Notes: generated by a model not told the origin, from the sequence alone. A stretch of DNA of 18,767 bases from Candidatus Helarchaeota archaeon (GCA_013375355.1 JABXJV010000178.1:1-18767), one strand, 5' to 3'. Positions 1-8,548 are shown, counted from the stretch's first letter. A program made the numbers and translations.

Positions 1-3000
1 TCAGTTTTTAAATATTTCTTTTTCAATGATTTCAAAAATGCGTCAGCTAACTTATTAGATGGATTAATTTCAAGCTCTTTTGTTAAACAATCGATTGCCT
101 CCTGATCATTACCTATATTCATATGTGCCACTCCCAAACTGTACCATACATTTTTATATTGAGGATTTAATTCAATTGTTTTCTCAAAGTAAAAAATAGA
201 TCTTCTATATTCCCCTACTTTAAAGAAGTCGAATCCTTGTTCAAATAGAGATCTAGCTTTTTCTTCTGGTGTTTCCTCAGGCATAATTATGGAAGGTTTT
301 ACTGTTTTTATAGTTGGTTTAGGTTTTTTCTCTATTCTTTCTTGAATAATAGTACTAGGGGGTGCAGCTTCGCTTACACTTGGCAAAATTTTATCTTTCA
401 ATAGATCCATCATTACTTTTGCTCTAATATCCTCTGGGTCTATTTCAAGAGCTTTTTCATAACATTCATATGCTTTCTCATAATTTCTTTCAGCTCTAAA
501 TTTATCCCCTTGATCTTTCCACGCTTCAACTTTTCCATTCTTTATTTTAGGTTTTCTGGGCTTTTTATCTGCTCTGGGTTTTTTGGGTTCTGGTGGTTTT
601 GGGGGTTTTGAAATGTAAACTTTTTTATGTTTCTGATGGATGACAACTCCTAAAATTCCAGTTATTCCAGCTACTACGACAAATGCGATAATTATAACAA
701 AAATAATAGGAGGATTATCAGCTGGTACAAGTAGTAAAAAACTTAAATTTGGATATGATTTGGTTGCTGCAGGAAATACATTTGTTTTAGTGACATTTAT
801 TGAATAATCTGAACCATCACCAACAAAGTATGCAGATACTAATAATCCAGTGACTTTTTCATAATATGCAACACTACTCCTAATATCTGTTAGTTCCCAA
901 CAATCTAAAACCTTTCCAAATCTTGTAATATTCTTTTCTCCTGTAATCTGGAAAGTTCTATTTGTTTCTGTTGTAAACCAAAGACTTGTAGCAATTGGAA
1001 TGAAATCACCCATACTTACATTATTAAATATACAAAAAGGTTCCCAAGTATCATTTTCAAACAAAACATAATAGTTATCATATGAGTTAAGAGAATTAGA
1101 AATAACTCTTGTTAGATTATTAACATCTCTAGAATCAGTTGAAGACAACCAAAAGAAGTAGGATGTAAGAGGATTATTTTCTGTTATATGATAAGTATTA
1201 CCTCCTAAATATGTGCATCTTGTTGTTATTGAAAATCTAAAAGTGCTAAATTCTAATTGCCAGGAATAATACATTCCATCAAAAAGAATTAATCCCTCTT
1301 TAAATTTTTTTACAATTGGACCTGAATATGGACCAGTACTTGCATTATAAATACTATCAGAAGAGTTAAAATAAAAGTAATAATTTCCAATGTCCAATTC
1401 CGTGTTAAGCATGAAAATACACCCATCCATATAGTTCATATCCAAAGGATTTTGCTTAATCATAGAATATGATGTTGTATTTATCGTAATATTCACATAA
1501 CTAGGTGCATTGTTATCTGCATCTGTATAAGTAACTCTAAATTTAAATGTGGTCCAGTTACCATAGCCCTCATTTGGATATATTTGTACATTTGTTAATG
1601 TTGGTGCTAAAAGATTGGTTTCCAAAATATTTACTCCTGGTTTAGTAGCTGTAACATTATAATATTTACCATCCCAGCATTCGAAGGAATAATTATAACT
1701 TCCTGGTTGAAGATATGTTAAACATTGATAAGCGCAACCATCCATATATGAATTCTCAGAGATATTTTGTTTTTCCATTGGATAAGGTGTTCCATTTATT
1801 AGTACATTAATGGATGTCGGTGGATAATCTTCAAGTTCAGTATAAATTACACTAAAATTTAATAAAGTTGATTGATTACCTGTAGAAGGCGAAACAGATC
1901 CATTAGTAAGATTGGGTGGCAGTATGTTTGTTTTATAAGTAAAATTCGCAATACCTTCACCACTTATTGCTTTAGCAATTAAATAATGTCTCCCAGATGC
2001 ATTGGGTGTATAACGGAAAAATTCATCCATTCCCAGTGTGGAGGATGTGCTTGAAGCAACCATTATTGGATCACCAACTGAAGTGGGTGTATTATTATAT
2101 AAGTGCAAATCAAAATCTATTCCACTAGGGACCAATAATTTAAAATAATATTCCTCTCCGCCAATAAGATCAACATAACAACCGAGGGCATGTTTATTAA
2201 ATGGATTAATCAAACTGCTTGAAAGCCAAGAACTATTATACGTGCCTTCTGTTAATTTTTGGGTATAAGCTTCTATTGCAGCATCAATATTTATCCTTCC
2301 ATATCCTTCATGATAATCTTTTCCTCCACGATTAAGCACAGGGCTATATCCAGTATCAACTTCCCTTGTTAAGGGGTATGTTTCGGTTGCTGTCATTAAA
2401 AGTAGCGCTTTGACTCTCCCAGCCTCTTCTTCAGTATAATTCCAGTTTGAATACCCACCCATTGCTTCAATCAATAAATTTGTAGCTCCAGCGACAGCAG
2501 GAGTTGCCATTGAAGTCCCAACAGCAGGATATGTATCGTTCAAATAAATATCCGTGGGATATATTCCATCGGCATCATGGTCATTTGTATCAGTAGAAAA
2601 CATTGTTAAAGAATTATAACTTCCACCAGGTGCCATTATGTCAGGTTTAATTGTTTGACCAGAATACGAAGTACGACCCGCGCTACTATAATCTGTAACT
2701 CGATCTTCATAATTCATTGCTGCTACTGTTATTACTTTATCCGCATCACCAGGAGATCCAATATTATTTCCTATTCCACCATCATTTCCTGCGGCAACAA
2801 CGGTAACTATCCCATCCGCAACAGCGTTATTAACTGCATTAATTACAGCAGTTTGACCTCCCATTGAGAATCCAAGGCTCATAGAAATAGTTGTTATATT
2901 GTATATTGTCTTATTACTAATTGCCCAGTTTATTCCAGCAATTATATCTGACTCCGAACCTCCACCATCTTTGTCAAGTACTTTTATTCCGACTAGTTGT

Positions 3001-4355
3001 GCATCGGGTGCAACACCTTTATACTTATCTCCACTACCCATTTCAGGAGGGAAAAATGGCCAGTGAATCCTACCCGTAAATCCAAAAATAGGTTCATCTA
3101 CAAACCAGTCACTATTAACATCCCTCAAAGTAATCCTAATTCTTAATGAGTAGTCACCAAGAGTACTAGCAGTTGCAGTATATGTAAGTGTATCACTCCA
3201 AGAAGAAGCTCCGGACACATAAGAATCCACAATAGATTCTCCTCGATAAAGATAAGCATAAATATCAACATCATCAGGTGCAGGAGTGTAATCATCAAAA
3301 TTGCAATATACTTCAATGAGTCCAGGATCAGTAACATTGAATCTACCTCCAACTATATCCAAGTAACCTCCCCCAAAAATCCAATCCCCGGATAGGTTTA
3401 ATCCAAAACCATAAGTGGAAACTGATCGTCCAAACCCGTCATAATTAGGGGATCCTTGTCCAGCGGCTATCCCAGCACAATGAGAACCATGACCTGCATC
3501 ATCGTAAGGTGAAGATAAACCGTTCACCACGTCATTCCAACCTACAATTTTGTAAGCCGAATTTCCAGCAGTATATCCAGGTTGAAAAAACTTGTGAGAA
3601 TCATCTATTCCTGTGTCTATTATTGCAATTGAACTGTTAGTATCTCCTGTATAAGAGAGAGTATTCCAGACATATGGGCGAAGATTCATGTTTCGGGATG
3701 TATAATATAAATTTGCTTCTAATCTTACATCTTCTTCTAAAAGAAATTGCTTATTATCCAGCTTTAATAATTCGCAAAAATGACTTAAACCTTTATAATC
3801 AATTGTTCCCGCAAAACCATTAATTGCATTTTTATAAATTGATTTTACCTTTCCTCCTAAATTCATAAAAAGAGAAGAATATGATTCAAAATCTCCTTTG
3901 GGAAATTGTATAATAATTGGGATATAATTATAAGAAATTTCTTCTATAAGTTGTTTTTTGTTGCCTAAAATTTCATTGATTATATCCTCTTTAGAAAATA
4001 ACATTCCTTTATTATTTTTTATTTCTTGAAAAGTAGCCATTTTTGATAATTCAAAGAGTTTTGGCTCAAATTGATCGTTAATTCCGTTAAAATTTTTATC
4101 TGCCTTCAAAAAATCCTTATTCCAATCATTATTATCAATTTCATTAAAATTGAATTTTTCAAGAATCTTTTGTAGTTTAAAATCGTTTAATTCATTATTT
4201 ATAGAATCTTGTTCAGAATTAATCTCTTTGCCGAATTCTATATTAATAATATTAAAATTATTAACTGAATAATTTGATAAGAATAAAGGTGAAGCAATAT
4301 AACAAAAATATATTAGAATTATTAGAATAATAAAACTCTTTTTATAACCCTTCAT
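1..4355 (-). CDS. membrane-anchored subtilisin-family (S8) protease with cytoplasmic TPR tail, 3' end outside window
   Basis: One unbroken frame of 1451 codons runs off the left edge; the TGA at 1-3 is out of frame. Seen: signal peptide (about 1-27), I9-like propeptide (about 140-225), then the S8 triad D247 (DTGID), H289 (HGSHCAG) and S615 (GTSMATP), with oxyanion N524 (AAGND). About 145 extra residues (302-446) sit between the His motif and GVAPDAQ. Next come a PPC-like beta domain (about 700-790), two Ig-like repeats carrying YMDGC (Met 871 and 976), further beta-rich sequence, one membrane helix (about 1213-1235), a Lys/Pro-rich linker, and TPR-like helices (about 1280-1310 and 1360-1450). 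The inferred topology is type I: protease outside, TPRs in the cytosol. The start is ATG, with AGGA 10 nt upstream. It lies 193 nt downstream of the dehydrogenase gene on the same strand. The substrate is unknown. Confidence 0.93.
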   Translation of the reverse strand, partial: MKGYKKSFIILIILIYFCYIASPLFLSNYSVNNFNIINIEFGKEINSEQDSINNELNDFKLQKILEKFNFNEIDNNDWNKDFLKADKNFNGINDQFEPKLFELSKMATFQEIKNNKGMLFSKEDIINEILGNKKQLIEEISYNYIPIIIQFPKGDFESYSSLFMNLGGKVKSIYKNAINGFAGTIDYKGLSHFCELLKLDNKQFLLEEDVRLEANLYYTSRNMNLRPYVWNTLSYTGDTNSSIAIIDTGIDDSHKFFQPGYTAGNSAYKIVGWNDVVNGLSSPYDDAGHGSHCAGIAAGQGSPNYDGFGRSVSTYGFGLNLSGDWIFGGGYLDIVGGRFNVTDPGLIEVYCNFDDYTPAPDDVDIYAYLYRGESIVDSYVSGASSWSDTLTYTATASTLGDYSLRIRITLRDVNSDWFVDEPIFGFTGRIHWPFFPPEMGSGDKYKGVAPDAQLVGIKVLDKDGGGSESDIIAGINWAISNKTIYNITTISMSLGFSMGGQTAVINAVNNAVADGIVTVVAAGNDGGIGNNIGSPGDADKVITVAAMNYEDRVTDYSSAGRTSYSGQTIKPDIMAPGGSYNSLTMFSTDTNDHDADGIYPTDIYLNDTYPAVGTSMATPAVAGATNLLIEAMGGYSNWNYTEEEAGRVKALLLMTATETYPLTREVDTGYSPVLNRGGKDYHEGYGRINIDAAIEAYTQKLTEGTYNSSWLSSSLINPFNKHALGCYVDLIGGEEYYFKLLVPSGIDFDLHLYNNTPTSVGDPIMVASSTSSTLGMDEFFRYTPNASGRHYLIAKAISGEGIANFTYKTNILPPNLTNGSVSPSTGNQSTLLNFSVIYTELEDYPPTSINVLINGTPYPMEKQNISENSYMDGCAYQCLTYLQPGSYNYSFECWDGKYYNVTATKPGVNILETNLLAPTLTNVQIYPNEGYGNWTTFKFRVTYTDADNNAPSYVNITINTTSYSMIKQNPLDMNYMDGCIFMLNTELDIGNYYFYFNSSDSIYNASTGPYSGPIVKKFKEGLILFDGMYYSWQLEFSTFRFSITTRCTYLGGNTYHITENNPLTSYFFWLSSTDSRDVNNLTRVISNSLNSYDNYYVLFENDTWEPFCIFNNVSMGDFIPIATSLWFTTETNRTFQITGEKNITRFGKVLDCWELTDIRSSVAYYEKVTGLLVSAYFVGDGSDYSINVTKTNVFPAATKSYPNLSFLLLVPADNPPIIFVIIIAFVVVAGITGILGVVIHQKHKKVYISKPPKPPEPKKPRADKKPRKPKIKNGKVEAWKDQGDKFRAERNYEKAYECYEKALEIDPEDIRAKVMMDLLKDKILPSVSEAAPPSTIIQERIEKKPKPTIKTVKPSIIMPEETPEEKARSLFEQGFDFFKVGEYRRSIFYFEKTIELNPQYKNVWYSLGVAHMNIGNDQEAIDCLTKELEINPSNKLADAFLKSLKKKYLKT

Positions 4356-4548
4356 ATTAAAAACTTCCTAAAATTTAAAATGGTTCCCAATACTAAATAA
4401 ATTAGTATAAATAATGGCTCATAGTTTTATTTTATTTATTGTTATTTCATCCAAATTTATCTTATTTAAAGTTTTATTTTATAAAATAAATATAGTTGGC
4501 TTTTTATGAAAATTCTTTTTTTTAATAAATTTTAATTCTTAAATATTC
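4356..4548. other. intergenic region with candidate promoter and AT palindrome
   Basis: This is an AT-rich spacer between two minus-strand genes. Reading the minus strand, TATTTATA (4406-4413) lies about 50 nt before the protease ATG, a reasonable place for an archaeal TATA box. A perfect 18-nt palindrome, tttattttataaaataaa (4473-4490), lies further upstream. It could be a regulator site, but AT-only palindromes also arise by chance. Confidence 0.35.
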
Positions 4549-5592
4549 TTAAGGAATTATAGCTGTTTTAATGCCTTTTTGATTTACCAAATTATCTAAT
4601 ATTTTATCAAGATCGTCTAGCTTTAATTCTTCAGTAATAAAAATGTCCGTATCAATTTTTTTATTTGCTAACAAATTAATTGAGGCTTGTACATAACGTG
4701 GTGTTGTATGAAAAACTCCAATTAAAGTTAATTCATTATAATGCAATAACGCAGTATTAATCGAAATGTCTGAAGTCGGCGGAGGACCCCCAAATAAATT
4801 TACTAACCCTCCTTTTCTAGCCATTTTAATAGTTGTCTCCCATGTTTGTGGATAACCAATTGCTTCAATTGCGACATCCGCCCCTCGTCCTTCGTTTGTG
4901 TGATCTCTAACTGTTTGAACAATATCTTTCTCTTCTTCTGCATTTAAAACAACGTCTGCTCCTAATTTTTTTGCTAATTCCAATCTTTCCTTTTTTAAAT
5001 CTACTTGGATAATTTTAGCTCCTTTATTTTTAACTAGGTTTGTCCAAAATAATCCAATAGGACCTGCCCCCATAATTACTACAGAGTCTCCAAGTCCAAT
5101 ATTAGATCGTTCCACACCCATTAAAACACAAGATAAAGGTTCTGTTAATGCTGCTTCTGCAAAAGACAAATTTTTAGGAATCATAACCATATTTCCACTT
5201 TGAATAATTTCTTTGGGGACTCTTAGAAACTCAGTCCAAGTACCCCAGTTCCAAGTAATGTTATCACACAGACTATGTCGCCCAATTTTACAATAAAAGC
5301 ACTTCAGGCAGGGACCAGAATCATGCACGTAAACTGGCTGTCCAATTTCATAATCTGTCACATTTTTACCGACTTGATAGATTTCACCAGCGGTTTCATG
5401 CCCAAAAATAGTGGGTGGTTTAAAATAGGAAGGATATTTCTTACCCGACCGTAAATATAATTTTCTATCAGTTCCGCAAGTTGTTGATGCTTTAATTTTT
5501 ACGAGAACTTCATCATCCGAAATTTTTGGGATTGGTGTTTCTTCTAATACCACATTTTTAGGTCCATGAAACATTGCCGCTTTCATTTTCAT
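4549..5592 (-). CDS. zinc-dependent medium-chain alcohol/polyol dehydrogenase
   Basis: This is a full-length MDR-family dehydrogenase (347 aa, the usual length) that oxidises an alcohol or polyol with a nicotinamide cofactor. Catalytic-zinc ligands are visible at C39 (TTCGTD), H65-E66 (GHE) and E151 (TEP). The structural-zinc lobe has four cysteines at 95, 98, 101 and 109. The Rossmann motif GAGPIG is at 175-180, and D198 at the end of the next strand suggests NAD(H) preference. The overall pattern is that of the sorbitol/threonine/galactitol-phosphate dehydrogenase branch, and the substrate cannot be read from sequence. The ATG at 5592 is used; a second ATG two codons later is possible. The divergent transporter 188 nt away could supply the substrate, which is inference. 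Confidence 0.92.
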   Translation of the reverse strand: MKMKAAMFHGPKNVVLEETPIPKISDDEVLVKIKASTTCGTDRKLYLRSGKKYPSYFKPPTIFGHETAGEIYQVGKNVTDYEIGQPVYVHDSGPCLKCFYCKIGRHSLCDNITWNWGTWTEFLRVPKEIIQSGNMVMIPKNLSFAEAALTEPLSCVLMGVERSNIGLGDSVVIMGAGPIGLFWTNLVKNKGAKIIQVDLKKERLELAKKLGADVVLNAEEEKDIVQTVRDHTNEGRGADVAIEAIGYPQTWETTIKMARKGGLVNLFGGPPPTSDISINTALLHYNELTLIGVFHTTPRYVQASINLLANKKIDTDIFITEELKLDDLDKILDNLVNQKGIKTAIIP

Positions 5593-5780
5593 ATAAAATA
5601 CACTTTCCCATATAATTTTTGATTTGAATGATATACAATTTATTTAATTTAATGAAGTTAAATAAATTAATAATTCTAATTAATCCAGCTTTAAGCACAG
5701 ATCAGTTAAAAATTTTAAGAGATTTTATTAATTTTTCATCTACCAATACGATTTTAAGAATTATTTTTAATGTAATTTAA
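5593..5780. promoter_or_regulatory. divergent promoter region between dehydrogenase and MFS transporter
   Basis: This 188-nt AT-rich gap must hold the promoters of both flanking genes. On the minus strand, GTATAT (5631-5636) lies about 40 nt before the dehydrogenase ATG and is a plausible TATA element. No clear TATA box or Shine-Dalgarno site stands out for the transporter, and I see no operator-like inverted repeat. Confidence 0.3.
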
Positions 5781-7259
5781 ATGAATATAGAACAAACAGA
5801 AATTTCACAAGTGTCTAATGGTTCAGATACTCCAAGTATGAAACGGTTTTTACGAAAATTTTGGCCCTTATTTTTCGTACGGGCAGTGGTTGCTTTATCT
5901 GTCGCTGGATTAATGTTAAATATGCTTGGTATTTCGAAGATTATTTGGCCATATGACCCCTTTCATTCAGTTGAGCTGGGTCTCATAGTTGGTTTGAAGA
6001 CAATATCTTTAGCTATAATGGGGTTAGTTTTTGGCTTTTTTGCGGATAGATTTTCAAGAAAATACTTGCTGATATTTGTCCTTATGATAATGGGGATTGG
6101 AAGATTTTTCAATGGATTTGTTCCCTTATACGAATTTAACACATATTTATTATTTTTATTAAGCTATATCGTCCTTGGAATTGGTCAAGGAGGTGTTTTA
6201 CCTGTAATTTTTTCAATATCAAATGATACCATATCATTTAAGGCTCGATCTCGTTTTTTCGGTGTAATTGTATTTTTTTTCCAATTGTTTGTTATTTTTG
6301 GAATGTTACTTAGCTCTGTTTTAATTCAAGCAGGATTGTGGCGAATATATTATTGGACAACGGGGATTTTATTGTTCATTGGTGGTATTTTAATGCTCTT
6401 CTTTAAAGAACCAAAAAGAGGTTTAATGTATGAAGAATTAGCGTATATTTTAACTACACAATACGAAAAGGATGGTATAAAATTTGAAACAAAATATGAT
6501 TATAAATTAACTAAAGAAACCATCAGAACAACCATTTTTTCACCTACAAATATTATTGCTTTCATCGAAGGTATAAGCACGTGGATTTTATTCTCAATTG
6601 CAATCTATATGATTTACCCATACATACAGTCCCCTCCTAAGAATGTCTCGCCTGTTGTGAGTTCTTTGTTAATGATAATTTTTGGATTACCGGGTTCAAT
6701 TTTTGGCTCAATTGCTTTTTCAAAATTATCGGATAGATTGGCAGCAAAAGACATTAAAAATCGAATTTATCTAATAGCTTTTTCTATGGGAAGCCTATTT
6801 TTTCTAATACTAGTAATATTTATTTTGCCACTTCCAACACTACTTCCTTGGGAAGGCAATTATATTGAAAATATTTTAAAATATCCAGTATTTTTTCTCT
6901 TTGGAGGTTTATTATTTATTCTTAGGGCTATAATTGTAATCTATGCTGTTAATCAAAATCCCGTTTTACAAAAAATCAACTTGCCAGAAGCTCAAGCAAC
7001 AATTTCCTCATGGAACCAGTTTTTAGAATTTATCGGTTTTGGCTTAGGTCCGATTATTTCGGGTGTTTTACTCTCATTAAACAATTACAATTATATGAGT
7101 ACTGCTTTTATTTCAATATCGTTAGGTATACCATCAATATTACTTTGGTTAGTAGCAACTAAATGGCTACATAAAGACATAGATCGAGTTAATTCAATTT
7201 TAAAACAAAGAGCATCTGAAATTTCTTCAAAAATAGAAAATAATAAAAAAAATACTTGA
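5781..7259 (+). CDS. MFS transporter, Spinster-like
   Basis: This is an integral membrane transporter of 492 aa with about 12 hydrophobic helices, typical of the major facilitator superfamily. Motif A is clear in the loop after helix 2 (GFFADRFSRK, 85-94), and a degenerate second-half counterpart (KLSDR) lies near residues 315-320. The sequence WRIYYW followed by a helix and EPKRG resembles the Spinster/sugar-phosphate branch. An unusually polar, probably cytosolic loop follows EPKRG (about 214-245). Both tails are hydrophilic, with the C-terminal one rich in Lys and Asn. Transport is probably driven by a proton or substrate gradient, with unknown cargo. The gene diverges from the dehydrogenase and converges on the WGR gene, leaving a 17-nt gap. 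Confidence 0.9.
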   Translation: MNIEQTEISQVSNGSDTPSMKRFLRKFWPLFFVRAVVALSVAGLMLNMLGISKIIWPYDPFHSVELGLIVGLKTISLAIMGLVFGFFADRFSRKYLLIFVLMIMGIGRFFNGFVPLYEFNTYLLFLLSYIVLGIGQGGVLPVIFSISNDTISFKARSRFFGVIVFFFQLFVIFGMLLSSVLIQAGLWRIYYWTTGILLFIGGILMLFFKEPKRGLMYEELAYILTTQYEKDGIKFETKYDYKLTKETIRTTIFSPTNIIAFIEGISTWILFSIAIYMIYPYIQSPPKNVSPVVSSLLMIIFGLPGSIFGSIAFSKLSDRLAAKDIKNRIYLIAFSMGSLFFLILVIFILPLPTLLPWEGNYIENILKYPVFFLFGGLLFILRAIIVIYAVNQNPVLQKINLPEAQATISSWNQFLEFIGFGLGPIISGVLLSLNNYNYMSTAFISISLGIPSILLWLVATKWLHKDIDRVNSILKQRASEISSKIENNKKNT

Positions 7260-7276
7260 TGAAATTAATTAAAACT

Positions 7277-7579
7277 TCAATCCACTTTTTTCAAAATATA
7301 TCCTTTTTTCTCTTTTGATTTTATTTGAGAATCAGCTTTTTTAATTGCTTCAGCATTATCTTTCCAATCTTTTGTTGTTGATCTTCCATCTGTTCCTATC
7401 CGACAATAAGTTGTGGTAAAAGAATTTCCCGAAACAATTATTTGCCAAAATTTATTAGATTTTTCATCAGACAGTTCGTAATAATAGGTTTTTCCGGATT
7501 CTGTTTCCATACTACCTGTAGTTTCTTTTTTTGAAGTTTTTTTGGGTGTTTTTGTTTTTTTGGTTTTTTTGCCTATCAT
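7277..7579 (-). CDS. small WGR-domain protein with lysine-rich N-terminus
   Basis: Residues about 30-100 form a WGR domain, the nucleic-acid-associated fold of PARPs and bacterial MolR-type proteins. The core YCRIGTDGR corresponds to the family's WGRIGtxGq, so Trp-Gly is replaced by Tyr-Cys here. The family's conserved FWQI start and KEKKGY end are present. The first 20 or so residues are almost all Lys, Thr and Pro, which suggests a disordered nucleic-acid-binding tail. No catalytic domain is attached. The ATG at 7579 is chosen over an in-frame TTG two codons upstream (7585); neither has a good Shine-Dalgarno site. A role in binding DNA ends or RNA is inference from the fold. Confidence 0.8.
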   Translation of the reverse strand: MIGKKTKKTKTPKKTSKKETTGSMETESGKTYYYELSDEKSNKFWQIIVSGNSFTTTYCRIGTDGRSTTKDWKDNAEAIKKADSQIKSKEKKGYILKKVD

Positions 7580-7619
7580 AACCAAAATATTTTATTTAAT
7601 AATACTTAAATTAGATTAT

Positions 7620-7853
7620 TTAATGTATAGTTGAAGGATTAATTACGATTTTATATTTTTTGGGAGATAATTCAATTAACTTTCCTTCTTCTAATTCTTT
7701 TCTCCATCTATTATATCCCATTAACCTGAGGACTAATTCTTCCTCCGGATCACGGGGACGACGACGTGGTAATCGTTTTAGATTCCAAAGAAATCTTAAG
7801 CGTTTTATTTTATATTCATTATTTTTCATAAAAACATCATAATTTATTTTCAT
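7620..7853 (-). CDS. small basic protein of unknown function, partner of the nucleotidyltransferase gene
   Basis: I do not recognise this protein (77 aa from ATG 7853). It is strongly basic in the middle (RLPRRRPRD, then a helix EEELVLRLMGYNRWRKELEEG) and ends in a beta-like stretch (YKIVINPSTIH). Its start overlaps the end of the upstream nucleotidyltransferase gene by 17 nt, so the two are almost certainly co-transcribed and translationally coupled. Alternative starts are ATG 7829 (69 aa, no overlap) and TTG 7880 (86 aa). The charge and pairing would fit a nucleic-acid- or partner-binding protein such as an antitoxin, but nothing in the sequence proves this. Confidence 0.6.
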   Translation of the reverse strand: MKINYDVFMKNNEYKIKRLRFLWNLKRLPRRRPRDPEEELVLRLMGYNRWRKELEEGKLIELSPKKYKIVINPSTIH

Positions 7854-8436
7854 ATTTCTCACGTTCTTTTTGCATTTCAACTTTTATTTCATTTAATTCA
7901 GAACTAACACGTTCATCTTCTGCCCGCATTTTTAAATATTTCCAATCGATTTTATTGAAATGAATTAACACTAATTCTTTGGCTAATCTACCATCTTCTA
8001 ATGATTTCCAATGAGCGAATGCATTAAGTCGATCGATAATTATATCTTCAACTCCTAAGATCGGGACTTCATATCCCTCTATTTCAATAATAGTTAGTCT
8101 TTCTTTTTCATTGCGAGTAATAGAGGAAGTAGGGACTTCAATTGCAATATCTAACTCATTTGAATAATAATGACGTCCAATTTTTTCAAATTTCAATGAG
8201 ATTAATAAGTCATTAAGTACATCAATGTTATTACAAGCTAAATCTACATCTTTTGTTAGATATTCACCAGCAGTATAAAATTGAACTGCAAATCCGCCCA
8301 GAATTATGATATTTGAATTTACTTTATTCATGAATTTATTAATAAAAGCAAGAAATAATAATTTCTTCTTATATTCTTTATCAAAATCTTTCATTTTTTT
8401 TTGGATTTGCAAAAATTCTTCTTTAAATTCTTCCAT
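7837..8436 (-). CDS. nucleotidyltransferase-fold protein (DUF6036/AbiEii-like)
   Basis: This 199-aa protein has the minimal nucleotidyltransferase signature: GG at 47-48 (LGGFAVQFY), then TKDVDL with D63 and D65 about 14 residues later, and a third acidic strand (ELDIAIE, D96). Downstream, VEDIIIDRLNAFAHW and LEDGRLAKELV match the C-terminal helical part of DUF6036- and AbiEii-type enzymes, where this region packs against the active site. Known relatives transfer nucleotides to RNA or proteins and often act in toxin-antitoxin pairs. The N- and C-termini are coiled-coil-like, rich in Lys and Glu. The gene overlaps the small basic gene downstream. The substrate is unknown. All three metal-binding acids appear intact, so it may be active. 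Confidence 0.8.
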   Translation of the reverse strand: MEEFKEEFLQIQKKMKDFDKEYKKKLLFLAFINKFMNKVNSNIIILGGFAVQFYTAGEYLTKDVDLACNNIDVLNDLLISLKFEKIGRHYYSNELDIAIEVPTSSITRNEKERLTIIEIEGYEVPILGVEDIIIDRLNAFAHWKSLEDGRLAKELVLIHFNKIDWKYLKMRAEDERVSSELNEIKVEMQKEREKYENKL

Positions 8437-8480
8437 TTCTAATCATTATTCATTTCTTATTTATTAAAGTAATTTTCATA

Positions 8481-8488
8481 TTATAAAA
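8481..8488 (-). promoter_or_regulatory. candidate TATA box for the nucleotidyltransferase operon
   Basis: On the minus strand this reads TTTTATAA, about 45 nt before the ATG at 8436. The same octamer occurs in the opposite orientation upstream of the E1 alpha gene. Assigned by position and consensus only. Confidence 0.4.
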
Positions 8489-8540
8489 AGTCAGTTATTT
8501 GTCAAAGAAATTAATATTTTCTTATAACAAAATGAAGAAG

Positions 8541-8548
8541 TTTTATAA
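8541..8548 (+). promoter_or_regulatory. candidate TATA box for the E1/Rab/GGT operon
   Basis: TTTTATAA lies about 98 nt before the E1 alpha ATG, preceded by purines (gaag) as in archaeal BRE elements. It would give a leader of roughly 70 nt. The rest of the 200-nt divergent gap (8437-8636) is plain AT-rich sequence. Confidence 0.4.

Noticed and set aside
1..3. TGA (minus strand) as the stop codon of the protease gene
   Set aside because: It is in a different frame from the TPR tail; the coding frame passes through GA-N at the window edge without a stop.
2655..2867. Plus-strand ORF of 70 codons opposite the protease
   Set aside because: It lies within the conserved S8 core coding sequence on the other strand and has low-complexity Ile/Ser/Tyr content without family features.
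3143..3352. Minus-strand ORF of 69 codons overlapping the protease
   Set aside because: It is in another frame of the same strand, inside the S8 insert whose own frame reads well; no ribosome site or domain.
5593..5780. tRNA or small RNA in the divergent gap
   Set aside because: The sequence is almost purely AT, with no stem compatible with a tRNA acceptor or T arm.
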